Shown here: one piece after another, positions 18,601 through 25,149 of the stretch | Position numbering within the stretch: the stretch's first letter is position 1 | Layout of the letters: every line of letters begins with the position of its first letter | Assembly: GCF_001468085.1 (NCBI RefSeq) | Contig: NZ_LNZB01000056.1 | Coordinates: forward strand, 215,045 to 279,044 | Length of the DNA stretch: 64,000 bases | Source of the DNA: Legionella waltersii | GTDB taxonomy: Bacteria > Pseudomonadota > Gammaproteobacteria > Legionellales > Legionellaceae | Direction: 5' to 3' | Made by a program: the position numbers and the translations under genes | The notes under the pieces: generated by a model | The model's database searches: none | Seen by the model: only the letters and a program-made list of their open reading frames with translations | Told to the model about the DNA's origin: nothing

Positions 18601-18916
18601 TATTACACCTCAAATTTCAGATAATGCTCTCTCTTGGTTGAGGGTTTTAGAAGCGGATACAACTAAATCAGAGGTTATAATTCCTACCTTTCCTACTTTT
18701 ACGTTAAATGATTGGAAAGACTCTCCTGAACGAATTATAGTAAGAACTTTCGATGGTTCAACTTATCTGTGCACACCTGATGGTCGACAATTCATGGCAG
18801 TTAAAACTAATGAAAAATGGCCATTTGATACTATAGCAGATGATTTGCGATTTGCATTTATATTAAATGATGGTACTTATCATTTAGAAATCCTTGATCC
18901 ACATCAAACTTTATAA
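15584..18916 (+). CDS. hamB: Hachiman anti-phage defence helicase HamB
   Basis: An SF2 (Ski2-like) helicase of 1,110 residues. I choose the TTG at 15,584, which has a perfect AGGAGG 6 bases upstream inside hamA; the ATG at 15,548 has no ribosome site. Counted from that ATG, the motifs are RTSSGKTRIAE (Walker A) at about 308, IATPEKTRA (Ib) at about 385, DEGH (Walker B) at about 410, LLSAVLPNP (III) near 440, TSTLAQGVNIG (V) near 635 and CGRAGRA (VI) near 665. The first 290 residues are helical and the C-terminal part has a winged-helix and ratchet-like region. HamB scans DNA and gates HamA. With hamA it makes a complete two-gene Hachiman system. Confidence 0.88.
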   Translation: MALPNEVSLNVLKAHDTKWIRNLFAQSSASYVLQEVNENHNNFPQFDPLLGEKVTTSAYAILAAGISLHEKQPSLQSAAAIKEAASLLTNIHSSQAKAEKVSSHHILIAAMAFYSCGEYSRSFITISSAKFTSITAIMISLFLRRDRNELISFLNKVFFANKEEITCISMVCEPAVELAVAQALSQVLLFQITGDNHYLDSALDAIDAGMNIAAELMSPTLWWIARLLKLMLRNLGNGSLWKCLPPFFQDAPDILRQYIQLSAFLPKPLVELWNSQISALPIVLDLDRSGAVVNMRTSSGKTRIAELAILQTLALNPQAKILYIAPYRSLALEIEQSLCQTFDLLGFHVSHLYGGFRFSSADKRLANDASITIATPEKTRAIVRTFPELLEEFKLIIVDEGHLIGVDPRLVKNEIFLDHLRVVAHSIGAKMLLLSAVLPNPADLAKWVTESPTNVAKSEWKPSAERFGLLLWDGSRVKIEWKGEFECFNPNFVESNPINLKGRRRHFPGNKNEAIAATAIRLSSIGPVMIFCGKTNSVSTMAKSVLIGLGTNPNIHPWPQYVWDVFASSCQEELGLDTIEYKAARVGIICHSNKLPPLVRMATEKLMRSIPPKIIIATSTLAQGVNIGISSVIIASPYIGRNAINHSDFWNICGRAGRAFVDNEGKILYTIDETDKPRKIQNNKKMAEAYFNMVNYESVRSGLLSCMINIRKIANSAGIDFETLLGLVAENDFSIFGENQNAFNSLCSMIDDDLLAIIEDQNVQSEEDDPLHTIDRVFRGSLAAIQAQIYGEGLDENEVVSILQHRLFYLINNCPDKSERQICVASGLPYKCAKKLYSDHLELKAKLDEMFVDGYELNKFFAFVEWIESWVRSNGEQIIDGKWPEQSEFNLIRNGWIIGTPLYELTNLSKNALKICKDVYGYQLPWIIHGAAQILAKKGYKEDSDVLDALAAMLEFGLPNPIAVNIFLAGIRSRVVACELVSLNEEWESTPAAIRKQLCNSEIVLRITPQISDNALSWLRVLEADTTKSEVIIPTFPTFTLNDWKDSPERIIVRTFDGSTYLCTPDGRQFMAVKTNEKWPFDTIADDLRFAFILNDGTYHLEILDPHQTL

Positions 18917-19061
18917 TCAATTTTAATACATTCGACCAGGGGTGATTTGATGTTTCCTTTTACCAAATCATCTAGGGCTGTTCTATCTAACTTCAAAATA
19001 ATGTGAGGTTAAAATTTAATAGTATGGATATACAGTTATGACTATCAGGGCACATTTAATT

Positions 19062-19081
19062 TGCACCCTGCATGCACCCTG
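19062..19081. repeat. Short phased direct repeats at the island edge
   Basis: TGCACCCTG occurs twice (19,062-19,070 and 19,073-19,081), 11 bases apart, with an imperfect inverted copy CAGGGCAC at 19,046-19,053. They lie 48 bases inside the island from the tRNA 3' end. Such helically phased repeats next to an att site could be arm-type integrase or excisionase sites; that is inference. The rest of 18,917-19,128 shows only a weak stem (TGATTTG/CAAATCA at 18,943-18,970) after hamB. Confidence 0.4.
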
Positions 19082-19128
19082 TAATTGAATTTTGTTTTTG
19101 TGAAAACGCTTATAACCCTTTATTTTTA

Positions 19129-19205
19129 TGGTCGGAGTGACAAGAATTGAACTTGCGACCCCTGCCTCCCGAAGGCAGTGCTCTACCAGGCTGAGCTACA
19201 CTCCG
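19129..19205 (-). tRNA. tRNA-Pro (anticodon CGG)
   Basis: Read on the minus strand it begins CGGAGTGTAGC and ends in CACTCCG-A-CCA. The acceptor arms pair perfectly over 7 bases, the anticodon stem is CTGCC/GGCAG with loop TTCGGGA (anticodon CGG, G37 as usual for proline), and the T arm GTTCAATTC is present. The encoded CCA is at 19,129-19,131. The 3' end points toward the island, so this gene is the likely integration target (attB). Confidence 0.95.
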
Positions 19206-19215
19206 AATTTATGAA

Positions 19216-19325
19216 CAGGACTTACGCAAGACCTTGATCTTTTCGTTAAAAATGGGTGAATTCGGTCATTTAGCCCTCACTCAAACCATTTTTTGTCTCG
19301 ACCTCAGGGTTTTGCGTAAGTCCTG
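19216..19325. mobile_element. MITE-like miniature element with 5-bp target duplication
   Basis: A 110-bp non-coding element with terminal inverted repeats of 18 bp and one mismatch (CAGGACTTACGCAAGACC at the left, CAGGACTTACGCAAAACC read inward from the right). It is flanked on both sides by ATGAA (19,211-19,215 and 19,326-19,330), which looks like a target-site duplication. No ORF fits inside, so it would need a transposase supplied elsewhere. It lies 10 bases upstream of the tRNA-Pro 5' end. Confidence 0.75.
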
Positions 19326-19471
19326 ATGAACCAAAACAAAATGAGGTCCGGGATGTCCTCCTGAAAGTTTGATTTTACAGCTTTTTTACCAATAGTTAAC
19401 ATACTCTAGGTGTTCTATTTCAAATTTTGGGCTAATATAAGATTATCAATAAAACCAGTTCGGATACAAAA

Positions 19472-20113
19472 ATGCCCGATCCTGAGAACCCAGAAATGCC
19501 TGAGAGACAGGGTGAATTTGAAATCAGTCTCAATGACCGTAAAATCGCTATGCTAGAGGATTTAAATAATCCCTTGGCTATGGTGGATAAAGTGTATATG
19601 TTGTGGTGGAATTGGGCGGATTTTCACATACAAATCATTTCTCCACATTTTGATTTTATTCATCCTCCCAAAATCATTGAACCAGAGTTAATACCAGGAA
19701 CGAATGAACATGAGTTTGTTTATCCCATTCATGATTTTGGCTCAAGACTCTCAACGTCTAAATCCCAAGATATGTTCAGTGCTGGAATGTCGATGTGTAA
19801 AATGCACTTTACTATCGAAAAAATAATTTTCATTATTATTGAGCGATTAAAAGAAGGTGGAATTAGCACAGAAACAGAGGTTCAAGTCTCTTTTTCAGGA
19901 CATGAGCTAGCCCAAAGAAAAGCATTTGAATCAGTCATTAACCTTGCTTATAACCTTGTGGTTACCAATTTTGACCCAGGAATTTGGGGAGAACGATACC
20001 TTCAAAATGTGAAACGTTTAGCTGATAAAGGGTATGGTTATCCTCCAGAAGCTCCAAGAGAAACATTTAAACATTCGTATTCTGCAGGTGGAGGCCCTTC
20101 ATCTAAGAAATAG
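19472..20113 (+). CDS. Hypothetical protein
   Basis: A 213-residue protein I do not recognise. It is soluble, with an acidic, Pro-rich start (MPDPENPEMPERQGEFEI), an aromatic segment (VYMLWWNWADFHI) and a possible amphipathic helix near 115-140 (IEKIIFIIIERLKEG). The C-terminal tail is Gly/Ser/Lys-rich (YSAGGGPSSKK). It is the first chromosomal gene past the tRNA-Pro and its MITE; the 146 bases before it are A/T-rich and carry no clear promoter. The ATG at 19,472 has no strong ribosome site; a later ATG at 19,496 is possible. Confidence 0.6.
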   Translation: MPDPENPEMPERQGEFEISLNDRKIAMLEDLNNPLAMVDKVYMLWWNWADFHIQIISPHFDFIHPPKIIEPELIPGTNEHEFVYPIHDFGSRLSTSKSQDMFSAGMSMCKMHFTIEKIIFIIIERLKEGGISTETEVQVSFSGHELAQRKAFESVINLAYNLVVTNFDPGIWGERYLQNVKRLADKGYGYPPEAPRETFKHSYSAGGGPSSKK

Positions 20114-20119
20114 TAATAA

Positions 20120-20506
20120 TTATAAGCACTGTCTATCAATAAGGCTAGAATTTGTCCATTGATTTAGCAGCGAATAAGACCACTTTAAGCATACAAAACT
20201 TGCAATGATAGAAGGAATAAAGCCAAAGAACCGGACTAGAACCTGCCCGAATGACAGTTTGATATTTATTTTATCGACTAATTTTAATCCCCAAGCCTTC
20301 ATGCCAATGGTTTGACCACCATTACGCATGGACAAGAAATAATAAAGAAATGATACGATCAAGAGTGAAAGTTGGTACCAAAGAGTAGACGGAGGGATCG
20401 CTTTATTATGATTTAAACTCAGTACAAGAGCCGTATAAGCGAAAAACAACACAATTAATACGATTAAATCATAGACTATTGAGCACAGGTATTTAATAGT
20501 AAACAT
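20120..20506 (-). CDS. RDD family membrane protein
   Basis: A 128-residue inner-membrane protein with three or four hydrophobic segments (IVYDLIVLIVLFFAYTALVL, LSLLIVSFLYYFLS, FGFIPSIIASFVCL). The RDD-family elements RNGGQTIGMKAWGLKLVD and VRFFGFIPS are clear. The function is unknown; members are often linked to ion or solute transport. It lies 9 bases after the EAL-HDOD gene on the same strand and is probably cotranscribed. Confidence 0.8.
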   Translation of the reverse strand: MFTIKYLCSIVYDLIVLIVLFFAYTALVLSLNHNKAIPPSTLWYQLSLLIVSFLYYFLSMRNGGQTIGMKAWGLKLVDKINIKLSFGQVLVRFFGFIPSIIASFVCLKWSYSLLNQWTNSSLIDRQCL

Positions 20507-20515
20507 TTGGCTTAG

Positions 20516-21655
20516 TTATTCTTTCATTTCTTTGGAACTATTACTAACAAAGGCCAGGCTGTCAATATATAATTTACTCAAATCCAAACCATTAATTTGT
20601 TGTTGGGCAACTTCTTCCCACTTGCCAGCTTCATAGGCAATAACCAAAGAAATCAGGTTTCCTAATGGCCCAGTCTGATCAATTAAAGCCGTTTTTATTT
20701 CATCAGCAATGGTAATTTGATCTAATAATTCTGTCATAGGCTTATTAAGCAAGCAATCTAAAATGGATAATAATCCCGCAGTGTAAGCACTTTGGCACAC
20801 TAAGCCTGAACTCACTTTGGCAATCTCTTCTGCCATATGTGCTCTAATAAGACCTGATTCGAGAATTTCTTGGGGCTTATCGGATATATTTTTTAGAGAG
20901 AAGAACATGACCCATTTCCTCAGATTAACTAAGCCCAAGCGCGCGACGGCATGATCAATAGATTCTATGGTTTGTCCACATGAAAAAGCGACAGAGTTTG
21001 CAACTCTAAGAAGTTGAAAACTCAATAAGGGATCAGATTGAATGATGTGCGAAATTTTTCCTAAATCGGAATCCTCTTGTTGCAATACTTGTATTAAATG
21101 CAGAAGATTCAATTTGTTTGCCGCAATATCTTTTGAATCATCTACAATAGGTTTAAACAAGAAATCACCACAAAAATAATCCATCGACATGGCTTTACAT
21201 TTATCAAAATTGATGGGTTGACCCAAGCCATAGGCCATGACCTTTCGCTGCTTTGCTTTGCTGTATTGTACTATTTTAGATACATCAGCTTGGCTCATCA
21301 GATGTTCTGTTAATCCGATATAATCAGCAAAATTTAACCATGAAAGTTGTTGCGGAGTATTGATTAACAAAGCAATGGAGAAGGAAGAATCCTGTATATC
21401 AGAAATTGGTAATGTTGAACCAATGTCTTCAGCATACAACTTTAAAATAATAGGATTATTAATGGGTTCACTTAATTGTTCCAATAAGGCCTTTAGGGTA
21501 AATGGAATAAATAAAGGGAGTTGGTCGTCTGAATGACTTACTAACTCTTGGATAATTGGAACAAGTTCAGGGCTTTGTACTAACTGCTGATAGGATAAGA
21601 TTTCAAAGGCCACACATTGTAATTGTTGATTAAATATAGGTCTTTTTATGATCAT
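20516..21655 (-). CDS. EAL-HDOD (YuxH-like) signalling protein
   Basis: A 379-residue cytoplasmic protein. The N-terminal part (RPIFNQQLQCVAFEILSYQ) is an EAL-type domain that has lost the EAL triad and other catalytic residues, so it should not hydrolyse cyclic di-GMP. The C-terminal HDOD domain spans about 190-360 (LLHLIQVLQQEDSDLGKIS, LLRVANSVAF, SIDHAVARLGLVNLRKW). Proteins with this plan act as regulatory scaffolds. It is divergent from sdhC. Confidence 0.82.
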   Translation of the reverse strand: MIIKRPIFNQQLQCVAFEILSYQQLVQSPELVPIIQELVSHSDDQLPLFIPFTLKALLEQLSEPINNPIILKLYAEDIGSTLPISDIQDSSFSIALLINTPQQLSWLNFADYIGLTEHLMSQADVSKIVQYSKAKQRKVMAYGLGQPINFDKCKAMSMDYFCGDFLFKPIVDDSKDIAANKLNLLHLIQVLQQEDSDLGKISHIIQSDPLLSFQLLRVANSVAFSCGQTIESIDHAVARLGLVNLRKWVMFFSLKNISDKPQEILESGLIRAHMAEEIAKVSSGLVCQSAYTAGLLSILDCLLNKPMTELLDQITIADEIKTALIDQTGPLGNLISLVIAYEAGKWEEVAQQQINGLDLSKLYIDSLAFVSNSSKEMKE

Positions 21656-21744
21656 TTTAAATCCATTTTATCCATTTTAATTAATGATAGTACTGGTTTT
21701 TGGAATTGGCCAGTTGGGCGCGCATTTTCCTTGTACACTTAACT

Positions 21745-21772
21745 TTGCGTGACAAAAACAGAGTGTTATACT
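21745..21772 (+). promoter_or_regulatory. Possible sigma-70 promoter of the sdh operon
   Basis: TTGCGT (21,745-21,750) and TATACT (21,767-21,772) are separated by 16 bases, about 95 bases before the sdhC start, in the 211-base gap between divergent genes. The -10 is good and the -35 is weak. It is chosen by eye and other hexamers are possible. Confidence 0.4.
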
Positions 21773-21866
21773 TGATAAGTTTGATTTGTAATTTTGTTAT
21801 TTCTAGACCATTTTTATCTAGTTAAGCTCAATTAATTCAAGTTATCTAACGAGGAAGACATCAACA

Positions 21867-22244
21867 GTGAACACTAATAAAAGACCAATAAATCTCGATT
21901 TACTGACGTTAAAGTTCCCTCCTATGGCAATTGTTTCGATATTGCATAGAATTTCAGGGGTACTTATTTTTGGGTTATTCCCAATGATTCTATGCCTTCT
22001 CGGACATTCATTACACTCTGAAGAGACATTTCAACAAGTGGGGTTTATGTTGGACAATCCCTATTACAAATTGATGGTTTGGGCCTTTAGTTCGGCAATG
22101 ATTTATCATGTTATAGCTGGAATCAGGCATATTATCATGGACTTGGGTATTGGAGAGAGTCTCTGTGCAGGAAAAATGTCAGCTATTTTAGTGATTGCTC
22201 TTGCGTTCATTTCAATTATTTGTCTAGGAATTTGGATATGGTAA
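21867..22244 (+). CDS. sdhC: Succinate dehydrogenase cytochrome b556 subunit SdhC
   Basis: A 125-residue membrane anchor of complex II. It starts at the GTG at 21,867, with GAGGAAG upstream. It has the family start (KRPINLDLLTLKFPPMAIVSILHRISG), three membrane segments, and YHVIAGIRHIIMDLG with the haem-ligand His. It binds haem b and ubiquinone with SdhD. First gene of sdhCDAB. Confidence 0.95.
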   Translation: MNTNKRPINLDLLTLKFPPMAIVSILHRISGVLIFGLFPMILCLLGHSLHSEETFQQVGFMLDNPYYKLMVWAFSSAMIYHVIAGIRHIIMDLGIGESLCAGKMSAILVIALAFISIICLGIWIW

Positions 22245-22585
22245 ACAACGTCACCAGTTTAACCGGAAATGGTTTAAAAGATTGGTTAATCCAACGAGTA
22301 ACAGCAGTCTATTTTGCTGGTTATAGTGTATTTTTGCTTGTTTTCTTTCTCATGCATCCGGGTTTAAATTTTGGACAATGGCATGCTTTATTTGCTAATC
22401 AAGCGTTCAAACTCGCGACTGCAATCGCTTTGATCGCGATGACGCTTCACGCTTGGATTGGTATTTGGACAGTAACTACTGATTACATGAAATGCACGAT
22501 CATTCGCCTTTCAGTACAGATGCTGGTTGTTTTGTGGCTCCTAAGTCAATTTATTTGGGGCATGATGATTGTGTGGGGACAATAA
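22238..22585 (+). CDS. sdhD: Succinate dehydrogenase membrane anchor subunit SdhD
   Basis: A 115-residue protein with three membrane segments. The ATG at 22,238, with AGGA 9 bases upstream, overlaps the sdhC stop by 7 bases; the TTG at 22,220 is less likely. The pattern [18 protein letters not shown], then [16 protein letters not shown], is that of SdhD. With SdhC it anchors the catalytic subunits and forms the quinone site. Confidence 0.94.
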   Translation: MVNNVTSLTGNGLKDWLIQRVTAVYFAGYSVFLLVFFLMHPGLNFGQWHALFANQAFKLATAIALIAMTLHAWIGIWTVTTDYMKCTIIRLSVQMLVVLWLLSQFIWGMMIVWGQ

Positions 22586-22587
22586 GA

Positions 22588-24357
22588 ATGACAATTGCAC
22601 GTTACAAATTTGATGCAGTAATTATTGGTGCTGGTGGTGCAGGTATGCGTGCCGCATTGCAACTGGCTAATTCGGGCCTAAAGGTGGCTCTTTTATCCAA
22701 AGTGTTTCCTACTCGTTCTCATACTGTGTCTGCCCAAGGTGGAATCACTGCAGCACTTGGGAATGCCGATGAAGATGATTGGCGCTGGCATATGTACGAT
22801 ACTGTAAAAGGGGCGGATTATATTGGCGACCAAGACTGTATCGAGTATTTATGTAAAACAGGACCTGAAGCTGTTTATGAGCTTGAGCATATGGGCTTGC
22901 CATTTTCTCGCATGGATAACGGTAAAATTTACCAAAGGCAATTTGGTGGTCAATCTAAACATTTTGGAGGAGAACAAGCAGCTAGAACTTGTGCAGCTGC
23001 CGACAGAACGGGACATGCTTTACTACACACCTTATACCAGCAAAACGTAAAGGCTAAAACTCACGTCTTCAGCGAATGGTATGCCTTAGATTTTGTTAAA
23101 AATTCACAGGGCCGAATTGTGGGAGTGACGGCTTTAAGCATTGAGTCTGGAGAAGTGGTGTTTTTTGAAAGTCGCACCTGTATTCTTGCCACGGGTGGTG
23201 CAGGTAGGATCTTCCAATCCACAACGAACGCATTTATCAATACTGGAGATGGTTTTGGCATGGCTTTAAGAGCAGGATTGCCACTCCAAGATATGGAAAT
23301 GTGGCAATTTCATCCCACAGGAATAGCTGGAGCAGGTACTTTAGTTACAGAGGGATGTAGAGGAGAGGGTGGTTATTTAATCAATAAAGACGGTGAACGA
23401 TTTATGGAGCGTTATGCTCCGAGAGTGAAGGATCTGGCCTCTCGAGATGTTGTTGCACGGGCGATGGCATTAGAAATTAGAGCGGGTAAGGGTTTTGATC
23501 CCAAAGGTGTTGATCATGTCAAATTAAAGCTAGATCACCTTGGTGCTGACTTGATTATGTCAAGATTGCCTGGAATTCGTGAACTCTCGATGAAATTTGC
23601 TGGGGTTGATCCTATTGTTGAACCGATTCCTGTAGTGCCCACATGCCATTACAGCATGGGTGGTATACCCACTAACATGCATGGTCAAGTGATAACAAGG
23701 GACAAAGGAAAAGAGCACGTTGTTGAAGGTGTATATGCTGTGGGTGAGTGTGCTTGTGTTTCTGTGCATGGCGCGAATCGTTTAGGTGGTAATTCCTTAT
23801 TGGATCTAGTGGTATTTGGACGGGCAGCAGGTTTGCATGTGGAGGAGCTGTGGCAATCCAACCAATTACCTGATTTCTCTTACGTCAGTGAAGAAGACAT
23901 CGATGCTTCATTAGCACGTTACAATCGTTGGGAAAATTCAAACGATGGTGAAGGACCTGCTGTGATCCGTGATGAGATGCAACGAGTGATGCAGGAGGAT
24001 TTTGGAGTATTCCGTACTGGTGAAGTTATGGAGTCCGGGATTAAGCGCCTTCAAGCCCTTCGTGAGAGGTTAGCTCATGCTAAGCTTGAAGATAAAAGTC
24101 GGATTTTTAATACAGAACGAATCACGGCATTAGAGTTAGATAATTTAATGGCGACAGCTTATGCTACTGCTCTGTCTGCAATTGCAAGAACAGAGAGCCG
24201 AGGAGCACACAGCCGGGAGGATTTTCCCAAGCGTGATGATGCAAATTGGATTAAGCATACTCTGTATTTCGAAGAGGGTGAGGTCATTGACTATCGTCCA
24301 GTGAATACATCACCTAAATACATTGAGCCGTTTGAGCCTAAAGAACGCGTTTACTAG
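22588..24357 (+). CDS. sdhA: Succinate dehydrogenase flavoprotein subunit SdhA
   Basis: A 589-residue catalytic subunit that oxidises succinate to fumarate. The ATG at 22,588 lies 2 bases after sdhD; an upstream in-frame extension lies inside sdhD and is a shadow. It has the FAD-binding [14 protein letters not shown], the covalent flavin site [11 protein letters not shown] (His about 45), the substrate-site HPTGI and [13 protein letters not shown], and a C-terminal [14 protein letters not shown] segment ([16 protein letters not shown]). Not to be confused with the unrelated Dot/Icm effector also called SdhA. Confidence 0.97.
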   Translation: MTIARYKFDAVIIGAGGAGMRAALQLANSGLKVALLSKVFPTRSHTVSAQGGITAALGNADEDDWRWHMYDTVKGADYIGDQDCIEYLCKTGPEAVYELEHMGLPFSRMDNGKIYQRQFGGQSKHFGGEQAARTCAAADRTGHALLHTLYQQNVKAKTHVFSEWYALDFVKNSQGRIVGVTALSIESGEVVFFESRTCILATGGAGRIFQSTTNAFINTGDGFGMALRAGLPLQDMEMWQFHPTGIAGAGTLVTEGCRGEGGYLINKDGERFMERYAPRVKDLASRDVVARAMALEIRAGKGFDPKGVDHVKLKLDHLGADLIMSRLPGIRELSMKFAGVDPIVEPIPVVPTCHYSMGGIPTNMHGQVITRDKGKEHVVEGVYAVGECACVSVHGANRLGGNSLLDLVVFGRAAGLHVEELWQSNQLPDFSYVSEEDIDASLARYNRWENSNDGEGPAVIRDEMQRVMQEDFGVFRTGEVMESGIKRLQALRERLAHAKLEDKSRIFNTERITALELDNLMATAYATALSAIARTESRGAHSREDFPKRDDANWIKHTLYFEEGEVIDYRPVNTSPKYIEPFEPKERVY

Positions 24358-24369
24358 AGAGGATATACT

Positions 24370-25092
24370 ATGGCTGATATTAGAAATTTGGTGTTGTCGA
24401 TTTATCGCTATAATCCTGAGGTGGATGCGAAGCCTTATATGAAAGATTATAAGCTAGAAATCCCAGCGAAAAGCGATCCTATGTTGCTTACCTTGCTTGA
24501 AAGATTAAAAGCAGAACAAGATCCATCAATCACTTATAGACGGTCGTGTCGAGAGGGTGTATGTGGATCAGATGGAATGAATATTAATGGAACCAATGGG
24601 CTGGCTTGTATTACTCATATTTCTCAGTTGAAAACAGATAAAATTGTAATCCGTCCATTACCAGGATTTCCAGTCATTAGAGACCTGGCTGTTGATATGA
24701 CTCAATTTTATCAACAATACGAGCGAATCGAACCCTACTTACAAAATGATGAAGTAGCACCTGCGAAGGAAAGATTACAGTCCCCTGAAGAAAGAGCGTT
24801 GCTCGATGGATTATATGAGTGTATTTTATGCGCTTGTTGTACTAGTTCGTGCCCGTCATTTTGGTGGAATCCGGATAAGTTTGTAGGCCCTGCCGGGCTC
24901 TTACAGGCAAGACGATTTTTGGCAGATAGTCGAGATAAAGCAACGCAACACCGCTTGGATAAATTACAGGATCCTTTTAGTGTATTTCGTTGTCGTACCA
25001 TCATGAATTGCACTAATGTTTGCCCGAAGGGACTCAATCCAACGCAAGCGATTGCGCAAATCCGTAAACAAATGATACAGCAGGAAACTTAA
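24370..25092 (+). CDS. sdhB: Succinate dehydrogenase iron-sulfur subunit SdhB
   Basis: A 240-residue electron-transfer subunit. It has the [2Fe-2S] ligands in CREGVCGSDGMNING and LAC, and two C-terminal cysteine clusters, CILCACCTSSCP and CRTIMNCTNVCPKGLNP, for the [4Fe-4S] and [3Fe-4S] centres. It follows sdhA by 12 bases with GAGAGGATA as ribosome site, completing sdhCDAB. Confidence 0.97.
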   Translation: MADIRNLVLSIYRYNPEVDAKPYMKDYKLEIPAKSDPMLLTLLERLKAEQDPSITYRRSCREGVCGSDGMNINGTNGLACITHISQLKTDKIVIRPLPGFPVIRDLAVDMTQFYQQYERIEPYLQNDEVAPAKERLQSPEERALLDGLYECILCACCTSSCPSFWWNPDKFVGPAGLLQARRFLADSRDKATQHRLDKLQDPFSVFRCRTIMNCTNVCPKGLNPTQAIAQIRKQMIQQET

Positions 25093-25149
25093 TTGATAAT
25101 TTCTTGTGATTCAGATGGATGCTGAGCGAACCCTTTGGAGAGAATAAAA

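Noticed and set aside
22492..22587. N-terminal extension of sdhA
   Set aside because: It lies inside sdhD and the conserved SdhA N terminus begins at the ATG at 22,588.
23560..23769. Antisense frames across sdhA, sucA, hsdR and other core genes
   Set aside because: They are opposite strongly conserved enzymes, have no ribosome sites and show no recognisable protein pattern.
22588..24357. Dot/Icm effector SdhA
   Set aside because: The name is shared, but this protein is the FAD-linked succinate dehydrogenase subunit within a complete sdhCDAB operon.
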